This document shows, in pieces, positions 55,749 through 64,000 of a DNA stretch of 64,000 bases (its first letter is position 1; every line of letters starts with the position of its first letter). This stretch comes from Hippasteria phrygiana (Eukaryota; Echinodermata; Asteroidea; Valvatida; Goniasteridae). Position numbers and translations under genes: made by a program. The stretch is taken from NCBI GenBank assembly GCA_037893225.1, contig JAZGUH010000199.1:1054001-1118000 (forward strand), given 5' to 3'. Under the pieces are notes generated by a model that worked only from the letters and a program-made list of their open reading frames with translations, had not been told where the DNA came from and searched no databases.

Positions 55749-58700
55749 CTGAGTCAGCTTTTGAAGACACAAATTCCCAAAAAGAAATATCAGCAAACAG
55801 AGCACTTGGGATGAACCCCTTGAATTGTGGTACCAGCGTTAATCAAAAAATCAAATCAAATCAAAAAAGACATTTATAAAGCGCCAAAATCAAAAGTTTG
55901 CTCTAAGGCGCAGATGAGGCACAAGATGAAGAATAATTATTGATGAAACGCCTCCAGAAACAGATGAGCTTTCAGGAGTGTCTTGAATGTATGCAATGAA
56001 GTGGTGTCTCTGATGCATGCTGGAAGTTTATTCCAGATTCTGGGGCCGTATACAGAGAATGATCTATCAGCAAAAGAAACACAATGGGTTCTGGGCTCAA
56101 CAAAGTGTAGTGAACAGGAGGTTGATGATCGAAGTTGTCTCCGTTTTTCCCAAAAATATGAAAAAGCCGGAATTCCGGCAATTGCTGGAAGTCTGGTATC
56201 CCTGCCTTAGGGTGAGTGAGGGGCACATCAACCACGATATCATCTTACCTTCATTCTCTTCGGTGGCATACCGGCAAGATATGCATCGCTCAGGCCTCCT
56301 TGTGGGGCTTGTCTGCGCTGCCGGCCGATATCTTGGTTGATCACTGGTACCCATTCCTGACAAATATACACCAATTACAAGGGCATGATTGATTTTGTTG
56401 AATAGCGTTGTGTTTGCTTAGCACTGAAAGCCTCGCTTTCAACCCAGAAGTGTTCACATGGGGATAATGTGAAATCTATACAGTTAATGTCTTGCAGACG
56501 GACGACGAACACAGCAGCGTTTTGGAAAAAGACCAGTCTTCTATACGTGCATTCCTGCACTTACTCAATCTATTCATGTTTCAACTATATTGTTCTTGAA
56601 TGGGAGTGTAATGAATAGATGGAGCTATTTTTAAACAAAGCTTTCATTCAAACGAAAGGGGGCTCCAAGTGCGATGAACAGGACCACTCTATTCAGTGTG
56701 GTGCTTATGGTTTGCGTTACGCTTGGCTGCACAGCCCGTTCTTGGCATACCAGCCCTCAATAACAGCCAGACACAAGTTGTTAATGACAATCAATTACAT
56801 CAATTGACATAAAACTTTACATACAGCAGGAACGGCAGCCTCCCAGCCAGCAGTTTCCATGGCAATGGCCCCATCTTCGGCAGGCGTTGCTACGGGAACT
56901 GGTGTTGCAGCTGTTTCGGTGCCAGAGGAGGTGGCCTCCGCTTGTGCTAGTTCAGGGGCCACCAGGGCATCCATTGGCTGATGAGTAACGGGCACAAGTT
57001 GAATTTCATTCATGAAAACAATTGGATTATCCTGATTGGCCGAGAGCTAGAAAATCTCTTGCATTAGCCACATTTTCCATTTCATTCATAAAAACAGTTG
57101 AGCCGTTGTAACTGGCCGAGAGCTACAAAGGCTCCATTCCGAGAAGAGGGTCCGGGGTTTACTCTGTAAAATGAGCAAAAGACGGGCATGAACGGACGAC
57201 AGAAAAATGTGAATATTGTAATATCAAATCTGAATGCCACATATTATTAATTCTGCTTTTCAAAAAACTCATTCTCAATACGAGGTTTTTGAGTGGACTT
57301 TTTACAACAGTTGGCTGGGTGTGCCATCTGGAAGAGGAAGCGGCCCAACAGCTGTGGCAGTGATGTAGTCACGACCATCACAAGACCCTGCAAGACCAAC
57401 ACAAGACCATCACAAGACCTTCAGTCTTAATTCAAGTCTCAAGCTATTCAAATGAACTGTAATAAAAGCATTCCTTTGTCATGGTTTATGCCTGTTACAA
57501 GCTGGTCTTGTGAATGATATTGTGAATGGTCTTGTGCATGGTCTCGACTACATCACTGAGCTGTGGTAGTCTACATCAGGGGCCAATTTAATAGAGCTGC
57601 TTAACACGTTGACTGCCGACTACAAGTATATTCGTGGAGACGGGTGTACCCGATTCTGCCACTACGAGTGTACGTAGTGAACCAAACGCTATTGTTATGG
57701 TAATCGAATACTCGGGCATCACCCAAGACGCATCAAATACGCTGCTGGCAGTATGAGTACATCAATGTATGGAATGGTTGTGATCGATGGAGACAGCTTG
57801 AAAGCACCTCATCAGTATGGACGCATGCGCTGTATGTCCAGATTGCACAATCGCAATGTGGTGGCGCCCTGTAAATTATGGCTGGCAGTCAACGTGTTAA
57901 GCACAAAACTTGCTTAAGCGCAAAAAAACCTTGCTTAATAAAATCAGGTTACCGGCCAAAACTCCACGTGATGGATATTGTTTGTTACTGGTATTTAGCT
58001 GTTGTTTACTTTGCATAACAATCACACAGAGTTTTGGCTGGTAACCATATTTTACTAAGCAGGTTTTTTTGTGCTTAAGCAGCTCTATGAAATTGGCCCC
58101 AGATTGTATGGGCTTGGGGGAGGGGGAGGGAGGGGTGAGGAGGAGAAGACGACATATGTGAACTAAACTTCTGTCAACCAATCTCACGAACCTCTTCGAC
58201 AAGAATCTGTGCCTCGATTATCACATGATCACCATCTGAGCTGTCATCTGATTGGTCAGCTCTCCGGTCTGTCTCCATGGAGGAGCCACTGACAGCTCGC
58301 GTTGCTGATGGCTCGGCAGCACTGGGATCTGACAGAACACAAGCACTTGTATTAACTTCTTGTATGAGCTCTGTCCACACAGATGACACAAAGTTGAACG
58401 ATGTCTGACTAGTACCCTTGGACAAACACTGTAAAACCACCCGATGTGATTTTTGTTTTATACAGAGAGATTAGGTGGATGCCATTTTAACAAATAGGAA
58501 AGCCTCTCAAATGTTCTTGCATTAATTTGAAATCAATTTCCAAAGTGAACAAAGGAAACTGGCAGTAGCGGGATTCGAACCTGCGACCTCCGGAATACCG
58601 TACCGGCGCTCTACCAACTGAGCCATCTTGCCCTTTGTTGGCGGTCTCCCAAATTGTCAGTAACATAGGGCAAGATAGCTCATTTGCTAGAGCGCCGGTA

Positions 58701-61700
58701 CGGTATTCCAGAGGTTGCGGGTTCGAATCCCGCTCCTGCCAGTTTTCTTTGTTCACATTTGAAAATTTGTTTAAATTTACCTGGCCAGTTTCCCTTGTGG
58801 ATTGTTTGACTAATTTAAAATTAGTCAGTTTTTCTTGTGGTTTGAGTATCCTCATTGAGTGATCCCCACAATGTCACTTCCCGGGTTGTATCGTAAAGTT
58901 GTGGCACGATCCCTGGCTATACGGCATTATGGGTGTTTGTAAGCCCCGAACAAAAACACTGACAATCTGGGGGACTGCCAACATAGGGCAAGATAGCTCA
59001 GTTGGTAGATCGTCGGTATGTTATTCTGGAAGTCGCAGGTTTGATTCCCCTCTCATGCCAGTTTTCTCTGCTCACTTTGAAAATTCATTCAAATTACGTA
59101 GTCAGTGTCCCTTGCGGTTTGTTTGACGATAATAGGCTAGACAGCTTAGTTGGGAGAGCACACATACTGTTATCTTGATGATGCGGGTTCAATTCCAACC
59201 CTAACCAATTCTCTTGGTTGAACTTACAATTTCAACACAAAAAATGCAGAGTTGAAACCGAGTCCCTGCAAGTCCTTTTTACAAGTCCTTTCGCAAGTCC
59301 AGTCAGAAGTCCTTTCATAAAGCCAGTCACAAGTAACTGGATGAACAATGACAAAGGAATGCCTTTGTCAAAGCTCATTTAAATAGCTTGTGATTGGGAT
59401 TAGGACTAGAGGGCTTGTAATGGACTTGCAGGGACTTGGGATGGACTCAACTACATCCCTGAAAAAATGATACAATAAATCCCATTCATGACATGAAAAA
59501 AAAAAAAATATTCAGAAACAGAAAACGAATGTTTTGCCTATGCTCTGCAAATTTTATCAATAGCTGTCGACGAGCTCTCGGACTTACCGGCATTTGCCGA
59601 TGGCTGTTTCTTCACAATGAAGTGGGCAACCTGCTCTGGTGTAACAGACAGCATGCGGTGGGCCACGTCAAAGTTTTGCATGGACATGGATGCCACCAGA
59701 CTGCTGGGAGTGGAATCTGAACCGCCGAACCACGTACGCTGAAAGACAAGACATGTTGATTGATACACGGAAGGGGGAGGTGAGTTGGACTTACCGACAG
59801 TTACCATGCCTGGGTCTAAGTCAAAAAAATTGGGATACTTTCTCTGAAATCAGTTAAAGGATTATCCTCTATTTAGATCTGGGCCCAGGAAAACCGTAAG
59901 GGTGGTAGAATTGGTAATTCAAAATGTGGCCAACCCTACCACCTCTGATTGTAACCCTTTACCTAGAGTGGCTTTTAGCCTTGGATTGGGTGATTTCCAA
60001 TAAAAAAAAACCAATAAAAACAAAACAAAAATCACCTGGTGTTCCTCCAAAATCCATGTACCTTTAGCAAAGACGAGCCTTTTTCAAAATAAAACCACCT
60101 TTCATCTTCCATATTTAAGTGCTGATTGATAATTTTAAACCAACACACTTTAAAAAAAAAAATAAAAAATTTGGCCGGTATCCTTTATGATGAGGGTACC
60201 AGTAAAATTGATTGAGAAAACTTCGGTCTCAAACTGTTTGGGAAAAATCATATTTTAGTTTACACGACCGCAGCACTGCCTCCAACACTACCGTTTATGT
60301 GCTTTCTACAGGGATATTACATATATTTTATATAGAACTGCTAAGCACACAATATTGCTCACCATATTCACATGGTAAGCAAATACACATTTCTTTACAA
60401 ATTGCTGATGAACGGGGAAATCATTTGACGCGGCTAGAGTTTTGCATTTACTGGTGGTAAGGGAATACGTACCCGGGTACCCATCAAAGAAAGCCAGTCC
60501 CAAAAATTTAATCTCGGAAACTGCTGTTCATATTGTTCGTAAAAGGTCCGCACGTTAATACTACCACATTAATGTAGCAAGATGCAAGTGTGTACAGTGA
60601 GCTCTACAGCTTTACGGCGCAAATTCGTTTTGGCAAGCGTCGTAAACATTAATCTGTTTTGTTTTACCGTGTACCCTGGTTTTCATTTTGAAAAATTCCC
60701 CACAAATGACATTCAAACACTTTCTTTTTCATTGTCTGAGAAATTACAAAGTAATATGTTAATTCGGTTACCGGTACCCGATTCCATAATCTGGAACCGG
60801 TTCCCGACATCAGCGGTCAGGTACTCGGGTACCCGGTTCGAATGCATAGCCCTAGACACGGCCGGACATCCCCTGTTGGATGTCCTTGAAGTCTATCTTA
60901 CCAAGCCCTCGGACAGAAAGCGATCCACGTTTGCCCGGTCACCAAAGATGTACAGCATTATCGCCACCCACTGGTGCAAGGCGCTGTGACCCAGTGACCT
61001 CATCTGCTCTCCGAATGCACTCAGATCTGTTGATCAACAGCCAAAAGAGTTCAGATGTAAACAAATAGACAGCGGGCACATGGTCCAGACAAAAGTTTTC
61101 CACATTTGAATGATACACCGAACACCGACGTTCAGTTACCAAATAATTACTTTACGTGTCAAATTGTATGCGGCCCGACAATAATTCTGACTTATCTTTG
61201 TGTGCATTAGACGCGCGAAAGCAACCGAGAATATAATCTAGAACAGAGATGTTTTCTCTTTTGCCCTGCCCCGACGTAAGAATATAAGCCATTTTGTTTT
61301 GGAGGGTTGCAAAGACAAAGAAAAATAGTTGTTTTCGTTCAAATAGAACATGTACAAATCTGACGTCATTTGACTGACTCCCTTTTGTGTAGTGCTAGAC
61401 ACAAAAGGAGAATTCGTCTTATGGCGTCAGATTTTTTTGCTGCCCGCATCGATGACTGTTAGACAAATTCCCCCAGCGGGCTATGCTGTGCAAGAGGGGA
61501 CTTGATAAAAATAGTTCTCAAAAGTCACTTTTTTGTTGTCGATGAGGTGGTCCGTCGGGGACGCCTTCGCTGGTTTGGTCACCTCCAGCGTCTGAACGAG
61601 GACAGCTGGCCAAGGAAGATCCTCGACTACCAGGGCCCAATTTCATGGCTCTGCTTACCGTTAGCGAAAAATCCCCGCTCACTGTAGCAGAAAATTGTGT

Positions 61701-63413
61701 GCTTACGGCAAGCGTATTTCACGCGTTAGCGGGGAATTTTGGCTCCTGAGCATGCGTACATCCCGTAACTAAGGATTCTGTGCTTACGTGGTTAGCGCAG
61801 AATTTTTCCGCTAGCGCTGTTAGCGCAAAATGGTGATCGTAAGCGCGGAAAGCTGTGGTTAGCAAAGCCATGAAATTGGGCCCAGATCTCTGGCAACTAC
61901 CCACGTGGCCGTCCAAAGAAAAGGAGGAGTACGACCTAAAATGCCTACAGATCAATGCCAACCTGGCACTGAACCGAGTAGAGTGGAGGAAAGCCATCCG
62001 ACCAAGAAGACATGATCATTACGAAGTCCAACCCTCGAGTTCGGAAACAGATGGATGGATGATGGATAGAAATAATTGGCTGATTTATTTTACAATCTAC
62101 ATAAAACTACAAAATGACGCAGACTTCTCTCAGCAATCAACATCACCTTTAAAAGTAATTATATACTGAAATTCACCTGATGGAGGAGCGAAGAGACGCA
62201 CGAACCGTTCCAGCACACTTTGGAGGAATTTCATATGAGTTGCCACGGGGTCAAAGTTCTGCACTGTTTGGGCCCCACCCTGAAAAAAAAAAAAAGTCCA
62301 ACTTTGAGAAGAGCTAGAAAGAAAACAAAAAATATCATACCTGTAAATGTTTGGATATTATGTAAAAAAAACCTGTTGGGTTATAATTTTCACTCAAGTT
62401 CATCCCGAGGTCACATGATCCACAAGGTAAAATTCAAGGTCTGAGTCAAGGTCAAATTTCTCCTACATAAAAAAAAACAAATAATGGCAAATTTGGATTG
62501 CTGATAAAATTACCTTTCCAAAGACACGAATATCAACAGATTTGGCCCACTGGTTACAGAGATAAGGTCATTTGAAAATTAGTGGGTGCGCCCATTTTGG
62601 CAAAAATCAGCAAAAAAGGTGCGACGTAGTGTGAAAACTGTTGGTCCGATGGAGCTAAAACTTTTTCTTTCTTTTTTTGTGCCCCCCCCCCCCCCGCGAC
62701 ACCCATGATCATAGATCAAGAACAATTGATATTTTTACAAACAATCTTGTCATGTTGCTCAGTTTAAAGTTAACTTAGCAATTTGGTCAATTTCCCCTCC
62801 CCCACCCCCAAAAAAATATAATCATGAAATTGGGTTTAGTGTAAAAAAACAAAAACACATACTTATAAGTCTTTTTAACCCCTTGCGTACGGATGACGGA
62901 ATAGGGCGCACAAAAAAACAGTGCCACCAGGCCGGATGACGCAATTGGCCGCTGTTGGTGCAGTTTCAATCCATTGTTGGATTAAACAGTGCCACCAGGC
63001 CAGATGACGCCATTGGCCGCTGTTTGTGCAGTTTCAATCTATTGTTAGATTAAACAGTGCCACCAGGCTGGATGACGCCATTGGCCGCTGTTTGTGCAGT
63101 TTCAATCCATTGTTGGATTAAACAGTGCCACCAGGCCGGATGACGCCATTGGCCGCTGTTTGTGCAGTTCTAATCCATTGTTGGATTATTGTGTATAGGT
63201 TACGCTTGACTGCACAAACACATTGTAGCGGTTCGCTTGGCTGCCAGAGCCGCCGCGGCACCCCGACTTCTCCCGTAAAATACCGTACTCAAGGGGTTTA
63301 TCAAGTGGAAGATCAGTTTCGTGACACAGGAATGTAAACAGAGGTTTGTTGTAACTTACGATGAATTCGGCTACAGCGGGCTGTATTTCCTCCATTATCC
63401 TGCCCACAGCTAC
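55497..63413 (-). CDS. BAG6: BAG6 (BAT3/Scythe) homologue, C-terminal half, eight exons
   Basis: Eight exons join in frame to about 360 residues. The last two encode [16 protein letters not shown], '[15 protein letters not shown]', '[18 protein letters not shown]' and '[19 protein letters not shown]'. These match the end of vertebrate BAG6 closely in order and wording. In vertebrates BAG6 works with UBL4A and GET4/TRC35 to hold and triage tail-anchored and mislocalised proteins in the cytosol. The KR-rich nuclear localisation segment binds GET4 and the C-terminal BAG-like domain binds UBL4A. The middle exons (helical [19 protein letters not shown], '[19 protein letters not shown]') and the acidic/Ala-Pro linker also fit. 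The N-terminal ubiquitin-like domain is not here; its exons should lie beyond 64000. Confidence 0.93.
55840..56225 (+). repeat. Dispersed repeat in the last BAG6 intron
   Basis: After an AATCAAATCAAATC run: TTTATAAAGCGCCAAAATC, 'GCTCTAAGGCGCAGATGAGG', 'GAGCTTTCAGGAGTGTCTTG', 'GGAAGTTTATTCCAGATTCTG' and 'CCGTATACAGAGAATGATC'. This wording is of a type I know as a widespread animal interspersed repeat, but I cannot name the family. It ends 24 bp before the exon. Confidence 0.55.
56249..56356 (-). CDS. BAG6: BAG6 exon with GET4-binding/NLS segment
   Basis: 108 nt, phase 0 at both ends (acceptor ATATTTGTCAG, donor AAG|GTAAGA), encoding 36 residues from [11 protein letters not shown] to [10 protein letters not shown]. 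Human BAG6 has nearly the same 'EWVPII.QDI' and 'LSDAYL.GMP.KR' words. The basic cluster is short (KRMK). Confidence 0.95.
56825..56977 (-). CDS. BAG6: BAG6 exon: Ala/Pro/Glu linker ending GWEAAVPA
   Basis: Donor GCT|GTATGT; acceptor placed at CTCATCAG (phase 0, 51 codons). The residues are low complexity ([20 protein letters not shown]) and end MetGluThr...GWEAAVPA, the counterpart of 'WAS.VPP' just before 'EWVP' in vertebrates. The pyrimidine tract at the acceptor is weak, so the 5' edge could lie slightly further upstream. Confidence 0.8.
57579..58100. mobile_element. MITE of the GGGGCCAATTT family, copy 2, split by a TTAA insertion
   Basis: GGGGCCAATTTAATAGAGCT and AGCTCTATGAAATTGGCCCC form the ends; GTTACCGGCCAAAACTCC faces GTTTTGGCTGGTAAC. 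Its TTAAGCACAAAA arm is broken by the 57605-57896 element. It lies in a BAG6 intron. Confidence 0.88.
57605..57896. mobile_element. Nested 292-bp TTAA-flanked element (CACGTTGACTGCC)
   Basis: The left end CACGTTGACTGCCGAC and right end GGCAGTCAACGTG are inverted repeats, and TTAA stands directly outside each (57601-57604, 57897-57900). Removing it and one TTAA restores the host sequence GAGCTGCTTAAGCACAAAA, as the other end of the host predicts. TTAA duplication points to piggyBac-like or Kolobok-like mobilisation. Confidence 0.92.
58192..58328 (-). CDS. BAG6: BAG6 exon: acidic Ser/Asp linker
   Basis: Acceptor GTTCTGTCAG, entered in phase 1 (G + AT = Asp). Residues [20 protein letters not shown] then [19 protein letters not shown]. 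The donor was placed at GAG|GTTCGT because it gives phase 0 to match the next exon; GTGAGA four bases on is a stronger donor by sequence but would break the frame. Confidence 0.82.
58545..59075. repeat. Cluster of tRNA-like repeat family S3 (three bodies)
   Basis: Three tRNA-like bodies: one reversed at 58560-58634, one forward at 58668-58742, one forward at 58985-59060. All carry GGGCAAGATAGCTCA and a GGTTCGAATCC or GGTTTGATTCC arm. The first two face each other across GTTGGCGGTCTCCCAAATTG. The third is preceded by the same leader as in 44395-44645 (GATCCCCACAATGTCACTTC). Stem mismatches argue against functional tRNAs. A more degraded body is at 59130-59205. Confidence 0.75.
59588..59738 (-). 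CDS. BAG6: BAG6 exon: [20 protein letters not shown] region
   Basis: Acceptor GTCTTTCAG (phase 0), donor GCCG|GTAAGT (phase 1). It encodes 50 residues including [20 protein letters not shown] and [13 protein letters not shown]. Helical, no catalytic motif, as expected of a chaperone scaffold. Confidence 0.93.
59771..60000 (+). repeat. Dispersed repeat R1, copy 3
   Basis: GGGGGAGGTGAGTTGGACTT through GCCCAGGAAAACCGTAAGGG to GTGGCTTTTAGCCTTGGATT. It starts only about 30 bp upstream of a BAG6 splice acceptor, in the antisense orientation to the gene. Confidence 0.7.
60902..61026 (-). CDS. BAG6: BAG6 exon: [20 protein letters not shown] region
   Basis: Acceptor GATCAACAG, phase 1 entry (G + AT = Asp), donor TTG|GTAAGA (phase 0). 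41 full codons: [41 protein letters not shown]. Strongly helical. Confidence 0.93.
61535..62070 (+). pseudogene. LINE reverse-transcriptase C-terminal remnant, interrupted by a MITE
   Basis: The + strand encodes [20 protein letters not shown] then RKILDYQ before the insertion. After it come GRPKKR in one frame and [20 protein letters not shown] in another. The 'RLRWFGH..R' plus 'GRPKKR' plus '.R.EWR' order is the usual C-terminal tail of non-LTR retrotransposon reverse transcriptases. A frameshift and the 251-bp insertion show it is dead. It lies antisense in a BAG6 intron. Confidence 0.85.
61633..61883. mobile_element. 251-bp MITE (GGGCCCAATTTCATGGCT) inside the LINE remnant
   Basis: GGGCCCAATTTCATGGCTCT and AGCCATGAAATTGGGCCC are inverted ends; GCTTACCGTTAGCG faces GTGGTTAGC. 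Related in its terminal words to the GGGGCCAATTTCA elements at 1356 and 57579 but with a different body (CGCTAGCGCTGTTAGCG). Confidence 0.92.
62177..62279 (-). CDS. BAG6: BAG6 exon: [20 protein letters not shown] region
   Basis: Acceptor TTTTTTTTTTTTCAG (phase 0), donor TCAG|GTGAAT (phase 1). [20 protein letters not shown] then [14 protein letters not shown]. Amphipathic helix of the central region. Confidence 0.93.
62879..63296. mobile_element. TTAA-flanked MITE, expanded copy with 4 x 68-bp units
   Basis: CCCCTTGCGTACGGATGACG is mirrored by GTACTCAAGGGG; flanks are TTAA (left) and TTTA (right). The 68-bp unit AAACAGTGCCACCAGGCCGG to CATTGTTGGATT is repeated four times at 62916-63187, against once in 3959-4173. 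It lies in a BAG6 intron, about 60 bp downstream of the 63360-63413 exon in the transcript direction. Confidence 0.9.
62916..63187 (+). repeat. 4 x 68-bp tandem repeat inside the TTAA MITE
   Basis: Units start at 62916, 62984, 63052 and 63120, an exact 68-bp period with only a few substitutions between units. Confidence 0.95.
63360..63413 (-). CDS. BAG6: BAG6 exon: [18 protein letters not shown] (most 5' exon seen)
   Basis: 54 nt, phase 0 at both ends, acceptor TTGTCAACTCAG, donor ATC|GTAAGT. It joins directly to [10 protein letters not shown] of the next exon. It is the first BAG6 exon visible in the window; further exons must lie past the right edge. Confidence 0.9.
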
Positions 63414-63510
63414 CTGAGTTGACAACAAAAAGTTTGATTAATTTATTAATGTAGACTACTTCACTTGTACCCACCGCCCTATCCAAGGGGGCTGGTTATC
63501 ATCTTTAGCC

Positions 63511-63715
63511 CTGTCCGCACTGGACTTTTTTGGGTAAAACTTACCGAGACGATGGGTACTTTTCCCATTTTAATTGCAGTGCGGACAGCCTAGGACGTTT
63601 TTCTCTCAGTTACTTTTCCTGAGTCCAGCGGTTACTTCTACCGGGCAACTGCTGCCCAGGAAAACTGACCAGGTAACTTTTCCCCCGAGACGATAAGTCC
63701 AGTGCGGACAGTGAG
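63511..63715. mobile_element. MITE with GTCCGCACTGGACT ends
   Basis: CCTGTCCGCACTGGACTTTT is mirrored by TAAGTCCAGTGCGGACAGTG. Internal CCGAGACGAT is mirrored by CCCGAGACGATAAG, and a third ATTGCAGTGCGGACAGCC lies in the middle. About 205 bp, in the BAG6 intron. Confidence 0.8.
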
Positions 63716-64000
63716 AGTCGGTAAAATTAGCGACTCAGGAAAGCGTACATCCGGCCCGAGCGCAAGGTCATGCTTCACAGGGAAACCACGCATGCGCTTT
63801 GCATTGTTTCACCGGGCGGTGCGGTCATGGAGGAAGGCTCCTTCCTCCATATGCATGGTGCGGTGCAGTGCATACATGTCGTCACCAACACCATGAACTG
63901 ACACTCTCTAGGGTACTGTAGAGCCTTGGCACCATCACTTTGCATGGGACTTGATGCCCTGATTACAAAGAATGTGCCATTGGTTTACTACACAGTGTTG
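63716..64000. other. Right edge of window, no exon recognised
   Basis: Upstream BAG6 sequence should lie in this direction, but neither strand shows a frame with splice sites and BAG6 wording. A GAAGGCTCCTTCCTCC hairpin lies at about 63833-63850. Confidence 0.4.

Noticed and set aside
62916..63187. CRISPR-like array (regular repeats)
   Set aside because: The units are contiguous with no unique spacers, lie inside an inverted-repeat element, and the DNA is from an animal.
63716..64000. Further BAG6 exon upstream of 63413
   Set aside because: No reverse-strand frame here has both BAG6-like wording and splice sites in a matching phase.

Overview
The window is 64 kb of animal nuclear DNA. It holds split genes with GT-AG introns, long gene-poor spacers and dense short mobile elements, with no bacterial-style gene packing. 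The repeat style (short inverted-repeat elements beginning GGGCCAATTTCATGG, many TAGGCCTA words, moderate AT-richness) looks to me like an invertebrate deuterostome, most likely an echinoderm. That placement is impression-level and was not tested.

Two genes can be read, both in the right-hand third and converging on each other. The first is a CAP-superfamily gene of the GAPR-1/GLIPR2 type on the + strand. Three phase-compatible coding exons lie at 44117-44272, 46189-46308 and 48073-48239, and the start exon was not found. The second is the 3' half of a BAG6 (BAT3/Scythe) gene on the - strand. Eight exons lie between 63413 and 55497 and join in frame to about 360 residues ending in the BAG6 C-terminal domain. 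The 5' exons, including the ubiquitin-like domain, should lie beyond base 64000. The facing 3' ends are about 7.2 kb apart.

The first 43 kb contain no gene I can support. They are a mosaic of non-autonomous DNA transposons (MITEs), recognised by terminal inverted repeats, by repeated copies inside the window and in some cases by target-site duplications. Supported groups are: hAT-like elements with 8-bp duplications (19101-19346, 44297-44787, 16398-16798); TTAA-flanked elements (3959-4173, 62879-63296, 57605-57896); an AATAAGCCAGTTCGG family in three copies; further two-copy inverted-repeat families; and a roughly 2.6 kb inverted composite at 8165-10752 that was itself invaded by a 734-bp element. 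Retroelement remains are tRNA-headed SINEs, a LINE reverse-transcriptase tail inside a BAG6 intron, and possible Penelope-type traces. A frameshifted Crypton-like tyrosine recombinase fragment lies at 27121-27390.

I found no previously undescribed gene system. The points most worth a second look are: internal tandem growth inside single MITE copies (68 bp x4 and 17 bp x6), nested insertions whose empty sites are present elsewhere in the window, a perfect 17-copy 12-bp minisatellite that stays open on both strands, loss of a conserved CAP histidine, hammerhead-like motifs beside GAAACGTCGA, and an excess of C/G runs exactly 16 nt long.
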